This document shows, in pieces, positions 7,560-15,719 of a DNA stretch of 35,246 bases. The notes under the pieces are model-generated. The model was not told the DNA's origin. It ran no database searches and saw only the letters and a program-made list of their open reading frames with translations. The position numbers and the translations under genes were made by a program. Each line of letters begins with the position of its first letter. Position 1 is the first letter of the stretch. The DNA comes from Pseudomonadota bacterium (GTDB lineage: Bacteria > Pseudomonadota > Gammaproteobacteria > Xanthomonadales > Rhodanobacteraceae). The DNA is taken from positions 1 to 35,246 of the forward strand of contig JAEYZH010000134.1 of assembly GCA_023430685.1 (NCBI GenBank). Direction: 5' to 3'.

Positions 7560-8366
7560 ATGCGACTGAGCTTCGCCAACGGGGAGCACGCGGATTTCGT
7601 CGTCGATGGCGGGTCGATCAGCCTCGGCAATGCGGACGGCAACACGCTCGTGTTGCGCGACCGCGACCTGGCGCCCTGGCATGCGCGTTTCACGGTCGAT
7701 CCGCGCGGGATCGTGCTGGAAGTACTCGATCCCGGCGCGCGTACCCACGTCAATGCACGCCCGGTGCGCGAGCGTGCGCTGCTGCGCTGCGGCGACACCG
7801 TCTGCCTCGGGCGCGCGGTGATCGCGCTGAAGGCCGATCGCGACGAACAGATCGTGCGCGAGGTGCCGCCGCAGGAGGAGCCCCCGGCCAGCGGCGCGGT
7901 GCCGCCGCGCGTGACGCTGCGTGGCGTGTCGGGCAACCATTTCGGCAAGACGATCGCGGTCAATCCGCTGCTCGTGCTCGGTCGCGACGCCGCCTGCGAC
8001 CTCGTGCTCGACGACGCGCGCGTCGCGGCGCGGCACGCGATGATCGAGCACGCAGGCGACGCGATCTGGCTGCGCGACATCGACTCGCGCGACGGTTCGC
8101 AGGTCAACGGCGTGCGCGTGCGCGATGCGGTGCTGCATCCGGGCGATCAGCTCGCGTTCGGCGGCAGCCTGTTCATCGTGGAGGCGCCGGGCCTGCCCGG
8201 GCGCGACCACGAAGCGGTTGACCCCGCGCGTGCGATCACCGAGACGATGCCGGTGGTCGAAGGCACGCTCCCGCCCGAAACACCGGGCACGTCGATCTGG
8301 TGGCTGATCGGCGTCGCTGCGCTGATCGCGGTCGGCCTCGGCCTGCTGATCTACCGCGGCGCCTGA
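7560..8366 (+). CDS. Tail-anchored protein with two FHA-like domains
   Basis: A 268-residue protein started at the ATG at 7560; a TTG nine bases earlier is also in frame. The second FHA domain (about 118-200) is canonical: LVLGRDAACDLVLDD with G141-R142, R158-H159, then DGSQVNGVRV with N183-G184. The usual serine before R-x-H is alanine. The first 95 residues form a degenerate FHA-like sandwich (ISLGNADGNTLVLRDRDLAP) that lacks the Arg. A Pro/Glu linker joins them. Residues about 247-266 (a WWLIGVAALIAVGLGLLIY segment) form a C-terminal membrane anchor, placing the domains in the cytosol. FHA domains bind phosphothreonine, but no kinase or phosphatase is nearby. The 3' end overlaps the convergent msrQ by 16 bases. 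Confidence 0.78.
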   Translation: MRLSFANGEHADFVVDGGSISLGNADGNTLVLRDRDLAPWHARFTVDPRGIVLEVLDPGARTHVNARPVRERALLRCGDTVCLGRAVIALKADRDEQIVREVPPQEEPPASGAVPPRVTLRGVSGNHFGKTIAVNPLLVLGRDAACDLVLDDARVAARHAMIEHAGDAIWLRDIDSRDGSQVNGVRVRDAVLHPGDQLAFGGSLFIVEAPGLPGRDHEAVDPARAITETMPVVEGTLPPETPGTSIWWLIGVAALIAVGLGLLIYRGA

Positions 8367-9034
8367 GGCACCGGCGGCCCGGCGCGCTTTCCGCGTGCCC
8401 GCGCGAGCCATCCAGGCACGCGCAGCGCGAGCAGCAGCACGAGGATCGCGAGGTAGACGAGCGGTTCGCGCACGGCGATCGTGTTGCCCGATTTGACGAG
8501 CCACAGGTAGTGCAGCACGCCGCAGGCGCCGGCCACGTAGACGAGTCGATGCAGGCGTTGCCAGTGGCCACCGAGCCTTCGCATCATCGCCCGCGTCGAA
8601 GTCAGTGCGAGCGGCAGCATCAGCAGCCATGCGAGGAAGCCGACCGTGATGTAGGGCTTCTTCGCGATCTCGCCGAGCACCTGCGACCAGAACCCGCCGA
8701 GGTCGACGACGAGGTAGAGCGCGAAGTGCACGCTCGCGTGGAAGAACGCGAACAGCCCGAGCATGCGCCGGTAGCGCAGCAGCCATGCCCATCCGGTCAG
8801 CCGGCGCAGCGGCGTGATCGCGAGCGTCGCGAGCAGGAAGCGCAGCGTCCAGTCGCCGCTGCGGTGCTCGAGCTGCGCGACCGGATCGGTGCCGAGCCGG
8901 CCATGCAGCGTGTCCCAGGCGAGCCATGCGAGCGGCAGCAGGCACAGCGCGAACACGAGCGGCTTGCTCGCGGCGACACGGTCGAAGCGCGCATGCGCGG
9001 ATGCGCGCGCACGGGTGGCGCCCGGGCCCGTCAT
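8351..9034 (-). CDS. msrQ: MsrQ, haem membrane subunit of methionine sulfoxide reductase
   Basis: A 227-residue six-helix membrane protein of the YedZ/MsrQ ferric-reductase-like family. It carries electrons from the quinone pool or a flavin to MsrP in the periplasm. Visible features are the ITPLRRLTGW turn, LLRYRRMLGLFAFFHASVHF with haem-ligand-type histidines, GGHWQRLHRLVYVAG and the HYLW segment. Its ATG at 9034 overlaps the msrP stop in a TGATG, so translation is coupled; in-frame codons further upstream are msrP sequence. The gene order msrP-msrQ matches the usual operon. It overlaps the 3' end of the convergent FHA gene. Confidence 0.93.
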   Translation of the reverse strand: MTGPGATRARASAHARFDRVAASKPLVFALCLLPLAWLAWDTLHGRLGTDPVAQLEHRSGDWTLRFLLATLAITPLRRLTGWAWLLRYRRMLGLFAFFHASVHFALYLVVDLGGFWSQVLGEIAKKPYITVGFLAWLLMLPLALTSTRAMMRRLGGHWQRLHRLVYVAGACGVLHYLWLVKSGNTIAVREPLVYLAILVLLLALRVPGWLARARGKRAGPPVPQAPR

Positions 9035-10020
9035 CAGAAGTGCCTGCGCAGGTCCATGCCGGCGTAGAGCGAAGCCACCTCGTCGGCGTAGCCGTTGAAC
9101 GGCAGCGTGCGGATGCGGTTGCCGAGAAGGTTGAATCCTTCGCCCGCGATTCGGCGTTCGGTCGCCTGGCTCCAGCGCGGATGATCCACGTCGGGGTTGA
9201 CGTTGCTGTAGAAGCCGTACTCGTTCGGTGCGGACATGTTCCAGGAGGTGCGCGGCTCGCGCTCGGTGAACTCGATGCGCACGATCGACTTGATGCCCTT
9301 GAACCCGTACTTCCACGGCACCACGAGCCGCAGCGGCGCGCCGTTCTGGTTCGGCAACGCCTGCCCGTAGAGCCCGACCGCGAGCAGCGCGAGCGGATGC
9401 ATCGCCTCGTCGATGCGCAGGCCCTCGCGATAGGGCCAGTCGAGCACCGGATAGGAAAGGCCCGGCATCTGCGTCGGCCGCCGCACGGTTCGGAACGCGA
9501 CGTACTTCGCGTCCGAGGTCGGTTTGAAACGCTTCAGCACGTCACCGAGCGGGATGCCGACCCACGGGATCACCATCGACCAGGCCTCGACGCAGCGCAT
9601 GCGGTAGATGCGTTCCTCGAGCGGATGGCCCTTGAGCAGGTCTTCGAGCGCGAATGTCCCGGTCATCTCGGCCGCGCCTGCGATCTCGACCGTCCACGGC
9701 GCAGGTTCGAAGCGGCCCGAGCGCTTGGCCGGGTCGTCCTTGCCGGTGCCGAATTCGTAGTAGTTGTTGTAGTGGGTGGCGTCGTGGAACGTCGTCTGCG
9801 CCTCGTCGGTGCCGTACTGGCCGCGCCGCGCGATCTCGAGTGACGGCCGTGGCGCGGCGGCCGCGACGGGCGCGGCCGAAACCGCGTCGTCGGGCTGGCC
9901 GCAACCCGCGAGCAGCAGCGGCGCTGCGGCAAGACCCTTGAGCAGTTCGCGACGGCGCCGGTAGATGGACTCGGGCGTGATGTCGCTGCCCCGTGGTTCG
10001 GTACGCTTGCGGATCGGCAT
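9034..10020 (-). CDS. msrP: MsrP, periplasmic molybdenum methionine sulfoxide reductase
   Basis: A 328-residue catalytic subunit (YedY/MsrP) that repairs oxidised methionine in periplasmic proteins with a Mo-molybdopterin cofactor. The N-terminus carries a twin-arginine signal (YRRRRELLKG followed by a hydrophobic stretch and AGCG), so it is exported folded. The SUOX-type domain shows HYNNYYEFG, RIYRMRCVEAWSMVIPWVGI with C143 as the expected Mo ligand, and APLRLVVPWKYGFKGIKSIV. Length and motifs match the family. The ATG at 10020 has an AGGAG ribosome site six bases upstream. It is the first gene of msrPQ, divergent from serC. LLLAGC before residue 41 also resembles a lipobox; the Tat reading is preferred. 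Confidence 0.95.
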   Translation of the reverse strand: MPIRKRTEPRGSDITPESIYRRRRELLKGLAAAPLLLAGCGQPDDAVSAAPVAAAAPRPSLEIARRGQYGTDEAQTTFHDATHYNNYYEFGTGKDDPAKRSGRFEPAPWTVEIAGAAEMTGTFALEDLLKGHPLEERIYRMRCVEAWSMVIPWVGIPLGDVLKRFKPTSDAKYVAFRTVRRPTQMPGLSYPVLDWPYREGLRIDEAMHPLALLAVGLYGQALPNQNGAPLRLVVPWKYGFKGIKSIVRIEFTEREPRTSWNMSAPNEYGFYSNVNPDVDHPRWSQATERRIAGEGFNLLGNRIRTLPFNGYADEVASLYAGMDLRRHF

Positions 10021-10055
10021 CTGGACTCCTCATCGCTCGCTGGTGGACCGGGGCA

Positions 10056-10073
10056 GCGCAAGGATTCTTGCGC
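10056..10073. repeat. Inverted repeat upstream of msrP
   Basis: GCGCAAG (10056-10062) and CTTGCGC (10067-10073) form a perfect 7-bp palindrome around GATT. It lies 36 bases before the msrP start in the msrP-serC divergent gap, where an operator would fit. No regulator is identified. Confidence 0.35.
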
Positions 10074-10145
10074 GGGGGCATCCTGTTCTCCTGCGACGAG
10101 GGCGACGATACCCCGGTTGCGGCCCGGGGTTGCGCGAGCCGGCAG

Positions 10146-10175
10146 TTGCCAGCGTGCTGCGGCGCGGCATAGAGT
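10146..10175 (+). promoter_or_regulatory. Promoter of the serC-pheA-hisC-aroA operon
   Basis: TTGCCA (10146-10151, five of six consensus bases) and TAGAGT (10170-10175) are separated by 18 bases. The second box ends 33 bases before the serC GTG. It is one of the best-formed promoters in the window. Confidence 0.55.
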
Positions 10176-10208
10176 CCACAAGCCCCGTACGATCCCCGGA
10201 GTCGCTGC

Positions 10209-11291
10209 GTGAGTCGTGCCTACAATTTCAGCGCGGGTCCTGCCGCACTGCCCGAGCCGGTGCTGCGCCAGGCGCAGGCCGAACTGCCCGAATGGGATGG
10301 CGTGAATGCGTCGGTGATGGAGATCAGCCATCGCGGCAAGGCGTTCATGGCGATGGCCGCGCAGGCCGAACAGGACCTGCGCGACCTGCTCGCGGTGCCT
10401 TCGGGCTACAAGGTGTTGTTCCTGCAGGGCGGGGCGACCCAGCAGTTCCCGCTGATCCCGCTGAACTTCGCGCGACGCGATCAGTCGGCCGACTACGTGC
10501 TGACCGGCGACTGGAGCGAAAAGGCCGCGCGCGAGGCGAAGTCGCTCGTGCACGTGCGCGTCGCCGCGAGTTCGGAATCGACGCGCTACGACCGCGTCCC
10601 GCCGCGCGCCGGCTGGGACCTCGATCCGAAGTCGGCCTACGTGCACATCACGCCGAACGAAACGATCCGCGGCGTCGAATTCCACCAGGTCCCGGACGTC
10701 GGCGACGTGCCGCTGATCGGCGACGTGTCCTCGACGATCCTGTCGCGTCCGCTCGACGTCGCGCGCTACGCGATGCTCTACGCCGGCGCGCAGAAGAACA
10801 TCGGGCCCTCCGGCCTCGTCGTCGTGATCGTGCGCGACGAACTGCTGCAGCGGTGCCCCGGGGACCTGCCGAAGATCTTCAGTTACGCCGAACATGCGGC
10901 GCAGGATTCGCTGCTCAACACGCCCAACACCTGGGGCTGGTACCTCGCGGGCCTCGTGTTCAAGTGGCTCAAGGCCGAGGGCGGGGTCGCCGCGATGGCC
11001 GAACGCAATCGCGCGAAGGCGACCCTGCTCTACGACTACATCGACGGCTCCGGCTGGTACACGAATCCGGTGCAGCGCGAGGCGCGCTCGTGGATGAACG
11101 TGCCGTTCTCGCTGCCGGACGATCGGCTCGATGCGGCCTTCCTCGCCGAATCCGAGGCCGCCGGCCTGCTCGCGCTCAAGGGCCACCGGCTGCTCGGCGG
11201 CATGCGCGCCTCGATCTACAACGCGATGCCGCTCGCGGGCGTCGAGGCGCTGGTCGCCTTCATGCGCGACTTCGCGCGACGCAACGGTTGA
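10209..11291 (+). CDS. serC: Phosphoserine aminotransferase
   Basis: A 360-residue class V PLP aminotransferase that converts 3-phosphohydroxypyruvate to phosphoserine for serine synthesis; it can also act in pyridoxal phosphate synthesis. Motifs: YNFSAGPAALP at the start, SHRGKAF, LFLQGGATQQF (phosphate and PLP contacts), HITPNETIRGVEF, DVSSTILSR, and the PLP lysine K196 in YAGAQKNIGP. Length matches the E. coli enzyme. The start is a GTG (MSRAYNFSAG) with CGGAG about seven bases upstream. It leads the serC-pheA-hisC-aroA set, and pheA starts at or next to its stop codon. Confidence 0.97.
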   Translation: MSRAYNFSAGPAALPEPVLRQAQAELPEWDGVNASVMEISHRGKAFMAMAAQAEQDLRDLLAVPSGYKVLFLQGGATQQFPLIPLNFARRDQSADYVLTGDWSEKAAREAKSLVHVRVAASSESTRYDRVPPRAGWDLDPKSAYVHITPNETIRGVEFHQVPDVGDVPLIGDVSSTILSRPLDVARYAMLYAGAQKNIGPSGLVVVIVRDELLQRCPGDLPKIFSYAEHAAQDSLLNTPNTWGWYLAGLVFKWLKAEGGVAAMAERNRAKATLLYDYIDGSGWYTNPVQREARSWMNVPFSLPDDRLDAAFLAESEAAGLLALKGHRLLGGMRASIYNAMPLAGVEALVAFMRDFARRNG

Positions 11292-11299
11292 ACGCGGAC

Positions 11300-12397
11300 G
11301 TGGCCGACGAACCTGCCGCGCCCGATCTCGCCGATGTGCGTGCGCGCATCGATGCGATCGACCGCCAGATCCAGGCGCTGATCGCCGAGCGCGCGGGGTT
11401 CGCGCGCCAGGTCGGCAAGGCCAAGGGCAAGCTCGCCGCGGCGGTCGATTACTACCGGCCCGAGCGCGAGGCGCAGGTGCTGCGCATGGTGGTCGACCGC
11501 AACGAGGGCCCGCTCAGCGACGAAGTGCTTGTGCACCTGTTCCGCGAAGTGATGTCGGCCTGCCTCGCGCAGCAGGAGCCGCTCAAGGTCGGTTACCTCG
11601 GGCCCGAGGGCACCTTCAGCCAGCAGGCCGTGCACAAGCACTTCGGGCGATCCGCCCTCGGCCTGCCGATGGCGAGCATCGAGGAAGTGTTCCAGGAAGT
11701 GGAAGCGGGCAACGCGGATTTCGGCGTCGTGCCGGTCGAGAACTCGGGGCAGGGCACGATCCAGGTCACGCTCGACATGTTCCTGACCTCGAACCTCAAG
11801 ATCTGCGGCGAGGTCGAACTGCGCGTGCACCAGTTCCTGCTGTCGCGCTCGGGGCGGATCGAGGACATCGAGCGCATCTACGCGCATCCGCAATCGTTCG
11901 CGCAGACCCAGGCGTGGCTGCGCGGCAACCTGCCGAACGTCGAGAAGATCGCGGTCTCGAGCAATGCCGAAGGCGCCAGGCGCGCGCGCAACGCCGACGA
12001 TGCGGCCGCGATCGGCGGCGAGTCGGCCGGACACGTCTACGGCCTCAAGAAAGTCATCATGGGCTCGATCGAGGACCACGCCGACAACACGACGCGCTTC
12101 CTCGTGCTCGGCCGGCAGATCTTCCCGACGTCTGGCCACGACCGCACGTCGGTGCTCGTGTTCATCAAGGACCAGCCGGGCGCGCTGTTCAACGTGCTGA
12201 GCCCGTTCGCGCGCCACGGCATCAGCATGAACCGGATCGAGTCGCGTCCCTCGCACCAGGCGAAATGGGAATACGGCTTCTTCATCGACCTATCGGGCCA
12301 CGTCGAAGACGACGCGATGCGCCAGGCGCTCGCCGAACTCGACGCGCATGCCTCCGAGATCAAGGTGCTCGGGTCCTATCCGGTCGCGGTTCCGTGA
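11300..12397 (+). CDS. pheA: Bifunctional chorismate mutase/prephenate dehydratase (P-protein)
   Basis: A 365-residue cytosolic enzyme for the last common steps to phenylalanine: chorismate to prephenate to phenylpyruvate. The N-terminal AroQ mutase (about 10-95) reads VRARIDAIDRQIQALIAERA, then KAKGK and YYRPERE. The dehydratase domain (about 100-275) shows VGYLGPEGTFSQQA, FGVVPVENSGQGTI and DNTTRFLVLG with the catalytic threonine region. The C-terminal ACT domain (about 285-360) contains FNVLSPFARHGISMNRIESR, the Phe-binding feedback site. The start is uncertain: GTG 11300, or TTG 11288, which overlaps the serC stop. Neither has a clear ribosome site, so coupling to serC is likely. hisC overlaps its stop (GTGA). 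Confidence 0.95.
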   Translation: MADEPAAPDLADVRARIDAIDRQIQALIAERAGFARQVGKAKGKLAAAVDYYRPEREAQVLRMVVDRNEGPLSDEVLVHLFREVMSACLAQQEPLKVGYLGPEGTFSQQAVHKHFGRSALGLPMASIEEVFQEVEAGNADFGVVPVENSGQGTIQVTLDMFLTSNLKICGEVELRVHQFLLSRSGRIEDIERIYAHPQSFAQTQAWLRGNLPNVEKIAVSSNAEGARRARNADDAAAIGGESAGHVYGLKKVIMGSIEDHADNTTRFLVLGRQIFPTSGHDRTSVLVFIKDQPGALFNVLSPFARHGISMNRIESRPSHQAKWEYGFFIDLSGHVEDDAMRQALAELDAHASEIKVLGSYPVAVP

Positions 12398-13500
12398 GCT
12401 TCGACGCGACGCGGCTCGCGACCCCCGCGCTGCGTTCGCTGCGCGCCTACGATCCGGGGCACGACCTGCCGCTGCTCAGGAAGCGCTTCGGGGATGCGAT
12501 TGCCGAGCTCGGCTCGAACGAGAATCCGCTTGGCCCGGGTCCGCTCGCGCTCGAGGCGATGCAGGCATCGCTGGCATCCGCGTGGCGCTATCCCGATCCG
12601 CGAGGCGCCGAGCTGAAGGCCGCGCTCGCCGGTTCGCTCGGCGTGGACGCCGCCTGCATCGTGCTCGGCAACGGTTCGCATGAATTGCTGATGCTGCTCG
12701 CGCAGGCCTTCGCAGATCCCGCGCATTCGGTCGTCCACTCGCAGTACGGTTTCGCGGTGTTCGCGATCGCGACGGCCGCCGCGGGCGCGCAGGCGATCCA
12801 GGTGGCCGCGCTGCCGCGCGGGCACGCCAACGCGCCGCTCGGCCACGATCTCGACGCGATCGCCGACGCGGTGCGCGCCGACACCCGGCTGGTCTTTCTC
12901 GCCAATCCGAACAATCCGACCGGCACCTGGTTCGCCGACGACGCGCTCGAACGCCTGCTCGCGCGCACGCGCGACGACGTGCTCGTCGTGGTCGACGAGG
13001 CCTATCATGAATACGTCGATCGCGACGGTCCCGGCACGGCGCTGCGACTCTCGCATCGCCATCCGAACCTCGTCGTCACGCGCACGTTTTCCAAGGCGCA
13101 TGCGCTCGCGGGATTGCGCGTGGGTTACCTGGTGGCCCACGCGAGCGTCGCCACGGTGCTGGAACGCCTGCGCGAATCCTTCAACGTGAATTCGATCGCG
13201 CTCGCGGCGGCGGAGGCCGCGTTGCGCGACCGCGCGCACCTCGAACGCGTGCGCGCATTCAACACTGCCGAGCGAGCGTGGCTGCGCGCGGGGCTCGCGC
13301 GACACGGCTTCACGGCGCTGCCGTCGCAGACCAATTTCCTGCTCGTGGATCCGGGGCGCGATGCCCGCGCGCTCGAACGGCAGCTGTTCGAACGCGGCGT
13401 GATCGTGCGCCCGATGGCGGGCTACGGCCTCGGCCACCTGCTGCGCATCAGCGTCGGCCGGCGCGACGACAACCAGCGCCTGCTGGACGCACTCGCATGA
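12394..13500 (+). CDS. hisC: Histidinol-phosphate (aromatic) aminotransferase
   Basis: A 368-residue class I/II PLP aminotransferase. HisC makes histidinol phosphate, and homologues placed in aromatic operons also transaminate phenylpyruvate or prephenate. Features: ELGSNENPLGP (substrate loop), WRYPDPRG, GNGSHELL (PLP phosphate), FLANPNNPTGTW, VVVDEAYHEYV, and the PLP lysine K234 in TRTFSKAHALAGLRVGY. The C-terminal part ends with GLGHLLRISVG. The GTG at 12394 overlaps the pheA stop and the stop overlaps the aroA start, so three enzymes are translationally linked. No other his genes are present, so an aromatic aminotransferase role (phenylpyruvate to Phe) is as likely as the histidine step. 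Confidence 0.9.
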   Translation: MSFDATRLATPALRSLRAYDPGHDLPLLRKRFGDAIAELGSNENPLGPGPLALEAMQASLASAWRYPDPRGAELKAALAGSLGVDAACIVLGNGSHELLMLLAQAFADPAHSVVHSQYGFAVFAIATAAAGAQAIQVAALPRGHANAPLGHDLDAIADAVRADTRLVFLANPNNPTGTWFADDALERLLARTRDDVLVVVDEAYHEYVDRDGPGTALRLSHRHPNLVVTRTFSKAHALAGLRVGYLVAHASVATVLERLRESFNVNSIALAAAEAALRDRAHLERVRAFNTAERAWLRAGLARHGFTALPSQTNFLLVDPGRDARALERQLFERGVIVRPMAGYGLGHLLRISVGRRDDNQRLLDALA

Positions 13501-14807
13501 GCGCGCGCGTCGATTGGAGCAGCGCGCCCGCGGGATCGCTGCGCGGCGAGATGCAGGTGCCCGGAGACAAATCGATTTCGCACCGCGCGGTCATGCTCGC
13601 GGCGCTCGCGGACGGTGTCTCGGAAGTCGACGGCTTCCTCGAAGGCGAGGACACGCGCGCAACCGCCGCGATCTTCCGCGCGCTCGGGGTGCGCATCGAA
13701 GCGCCGTCGCCGGCGCGTCGGATCGTGCACGGCGCGGGCATCGATGGCCTCGCGCCCGCGCCGGGCGATCTCGACTGCGGCAATTCGGGCACCGCGATGC
13801 GCCTGCTCGCCGGACTTCTTGCCGGCCAGGCCTTCGACAGCCGGCTCGTCGGCGATGCGTCCTTGTCGCGCCGGCCGATGCGACGCGTCACCGGGCCGCT
13901 GCGCGCGATGGGTGCGACGATCGCGGATGCAGGCGACGGCTGTCCGCCGCTGGCGATCGCCGGGCGCGCACGCCTGCGCGGGGTCGAGCATGCGCCCGAG
14001 GTCGCGAGCGCCCAGGTCAAGTCCGCATTGCTGCTCGCGGGCCTGTACGCCGAAGGCGAGACGCGCGTGGTCGAACGCCATCCGACGCGCGACTACACCG
14101 AGCACATGCTGGCCGCCTTCGGCTGGCCCGTGCGCTACCGGCCGGGGTTCGCCGAGCTGTCGGGCGGGCACCGGCTGCGGGCCACCGGCGTGCGCGTGCC
14201 CGGGGATTTCTCGTCGGCCGCGTTCTTCCTGGTCGCGGCCAGCATGGTGCCGGGCTCGCGCCTGCTGCTGCGCGGCGTCGGCCTCAACCCGCGGCGGACC
14301 GGCCTGCTCGAGGTCCTGCGCGCGATGGGTGCGGACATCCGCGAGCACTCGGCACGCGAGCAGGGCGGTGAACGCGTCGCCGACCTCGAGGTGCGGCACG
14401 CCCCGCTGCATGGCATCGACGTGCCGCCGGCCCTGGTGCCCGACATGATCGACGAGTTCCCCGCGCTGTTCGTTGCCGCGGCGGCCGCGTCCGGCCGCAC
14501 GCGCGTGAGCGGCGCGGCCGAACTGCGCGTGAAGGAGTCGGACCGCATCGCCGTGATGGCGACCGGCCTGCGCGCGCTCGGCATCGAGGTCGCGGAAACG
14601 CCGGACGGCGCGATGATCGAGGGCGGACGCTTCGCCGGGGCCGAGGTCGACAGCGCGGGGGACCACCGCATCGCGATGGCGTTCGCGGTCGCCGGCCAGG
14701 TGGCGTCGGGCGCGGTGCGGATCCGCGACTGCGCGAACGTCGCCACTTCGTTCCCTGGCTTCGCCGAACTTGCGCGCGGAGTCGGCTTCGGCCTCCGGGA
14801 GGAATGA
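13497..14807 (+). CDS. aroA: 3-phosphoshikimate 1-carboxyvinyltransferase (EPSP synthase)
   Basis: A 436-residue enzyme that joins shikimate-3-phosphate and phosphoenolpyruvate in the sixth shikimate step. It shows PGDKSISHR at 22-30 (K25 in the PEP site), LDCGNSGTAMRLLAGLL, SLSRRPM, ASAQVKSALLLAGLYAEG, DFSSAAFFLVAA, DMIDEFPALF and the late RVKESDRI motif, all typical of EPSP synthases. The GNSGTA form of the PEP loop is the one I associate with the more glyphosate-tolerant class II type, though this needs an alignment. The ATG overlaps the hisC stop (ATGA). It closes the aromatic set; cmk follows after 90 bases that contain a heptamer repeat and a likely promoter. Confidence 0.96.
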   Translation: MSARVDWSSAPAGSLRGEMQVPGDKSISHRAVMLAALADGVSEVDGFLEGEDTRATAAIFRALGVRIEAPSPARRIVHGAGIDGLAPAPGDLDCGNSGTAMRLLAGLLAGQAFDSRLVGDASLSRRPMRRVTGPLRAMGATIADAGDGCPPLAIAGRARLRGVEHAPEVASAQVKSALLLAGLYAEGETRVVERHPTRDYTEHMLAAFGWPVRYRPGFAELSGGHRLRATGVRVPGDFSSAAFFLVAASMVPGSRLLLRGVGLNPRRTGLLEVLRAMGADIREHSAREQGGERVADLEVRHAPLHGIDVPPALVPDMIDEFPALFVAAAAASGRTRVSGAAELRVKESDRIAVMATGLRALGIEVAETPDGAMIEGGRFAGAEVDSAGDHRIAMAFAVAGQVASGAVRIRDCANVATSFPGFAELARGVGFGLREE

Positions 14808-14835
14808 GCCCGATTCGAGGGCGCAGCTGGCGCGA

Positions 14836-14863
14836 CCCTCGTCCCTCGACCCTCGCCCCTCGC
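14836..14863 (+). repeat. Heptamer tandem repeat (CCCTCGN)x4 upstream of cmk
   Basis: Four consecutive 7-bp units CCCTCGT, CCCTCGA, CCCTCGC and CCCTCGC fill the middle of the aroA-cmk gap. The array ends one base before a likely -10 box (TAGAAT, 14865-14870), so it occupies the -35 and spacer positions. Confidence 0.85.
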
Positions 14864-14864
14864 T

Positions 14865-14870
14865 TAGAAT
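14865..14870 (+). promoter_or_regulatory. Putative -10 element of cmk
   Basis: TAGAAT lies 27 bases before the cmk ATG, directly after the heptamer array, giving a predicted leader of about 20 bases. The -35 position falls inside the repeat (around TCCCTC) and is not a recognisable hexamer. Confidence 0.5.
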
Positions 14871-14897
14871 CGCGCCTTTACGCCGCCCCGGACCGCC

Positions 14898-15584
14898 ATG
14901 ACCAAGCCCGACCATCCCGTGCCCGTGCTGACGATCGACGGACCGTCCGGGTCAGGCAAGGGCACGATCGCGCGCGCGGTGGCCGACACGCTCGGCTGGC
15001 ATCTGCTCGATTCGGGCGCGATCTACCGCGCGGTTGGGTATGCCGCGGGCATGGCCGGGATCGACCTGTCCGATGCGGCGGCGGTCACGCGCTGCGCGGA
15101 GACCACGAAGATCGTGTTCCGCGACCCGAAGGACGGCGGCGACACGCGCGTGATCATCAACGGGCACGATGCGACCGACGAAATCCGCACTGAAACCTGC
15201 GGTGCGGCGGCCTCGGCGATCGCCGCGATCCCGGCGGTGCGCGCGGCGCTGCTCGACAAGCAGAAGGCGTTCCGCAAGGCCCCCGGTCTGGTCGCGGACG
15301 GGCGCGACATGGGTACGATCGTGTTCAGGGATGCGCCGTTCAAGTTCTTCCTGACCGCAAGTGCCGGGGAGCGTGCGCGCAGGCGGTATAAGCAGTTGAA
15401 GGAAAAGGGGTTGGCTGTTACACTCGCCGCCCTTTTGCGCGAGATCGAAGCGCGCGACGAGCGCGACGCCACCCGCAAGGTGGCTCCGCTGAAGCCGGCC
15501 GAGGGGGCCGTGATCATCGACAGTACCGCGGTTCCGATCGAAGAGGTGATCGCGCGCGTGCTCGCGGTGGTGCGTCCCGCCTGA
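14898..15584 (+). CDS. cmk: Cytidylate kinase
   Basis: A 228-residue kinase that phosphorylates CMP and dCMP with ATP. It has the P-loop GPSGSGKGT at 15-23, the CMP-binding segment LLDSGAIYRAVGYAA, a lid-type VADGRDMGTIVF, FFLTASAGERARRRYKQL and the helix with RDERDATRKVAPL, which is the standard type I order and length. The ATG start at 14898 follows an unusual regulatory gap (heptamer repeat plus TAGAAT). cmk upstream of rpsA is a conserved proteobacterial pair, and the 135-base gap between them has no terminator, so read-through into rpsA is likely. Confidence 0.97.
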   Translation: MTKPDHPVPVLTIDGPSGSGKGTIARAVADTLGWHLLDSGAIYRAVGYAAGMAGIDLSDAAAVTRCAETTKIVFRDPKDGGDTRVIINGHDATDEIRTETCGAAASAIAAIPAVRAALLDKQKAFRKAPGLVADGRDMGTIVFRDAPFKFFLTASAGERARRRYKQLKEKGLAVTLAALLREIEARDERDATRKVAPLKPAEGAVIIDSTAVPIEEVIARVLAVVRPA

Positions 15585-15719
15585 TCGACGACGAAGAATT
15601 CGCCCGCGAGGGCAATGGCCCGGCCATCCGGCCGGAACGCAACGATGCGGCGTTTGCGCATCCCTGAAGGTGGGTTGCCGACCCTGGTGGCGGCGGCCTG
15701 TTTCATACTGGAATCCAAC

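Noticed and set aside
7531..7569. 12-codon frame overlapping the FHA gene start
   Set aside because: Its ATG overlaps the -10 box, so it would not be on the transcript from that promoter.
15615..15719. Upstream ATG giving a 35-residue longer ribosomal protein S1
   Set aside because: The extra residues are not part of S1, whose canonical N-terminus begins at 15720.
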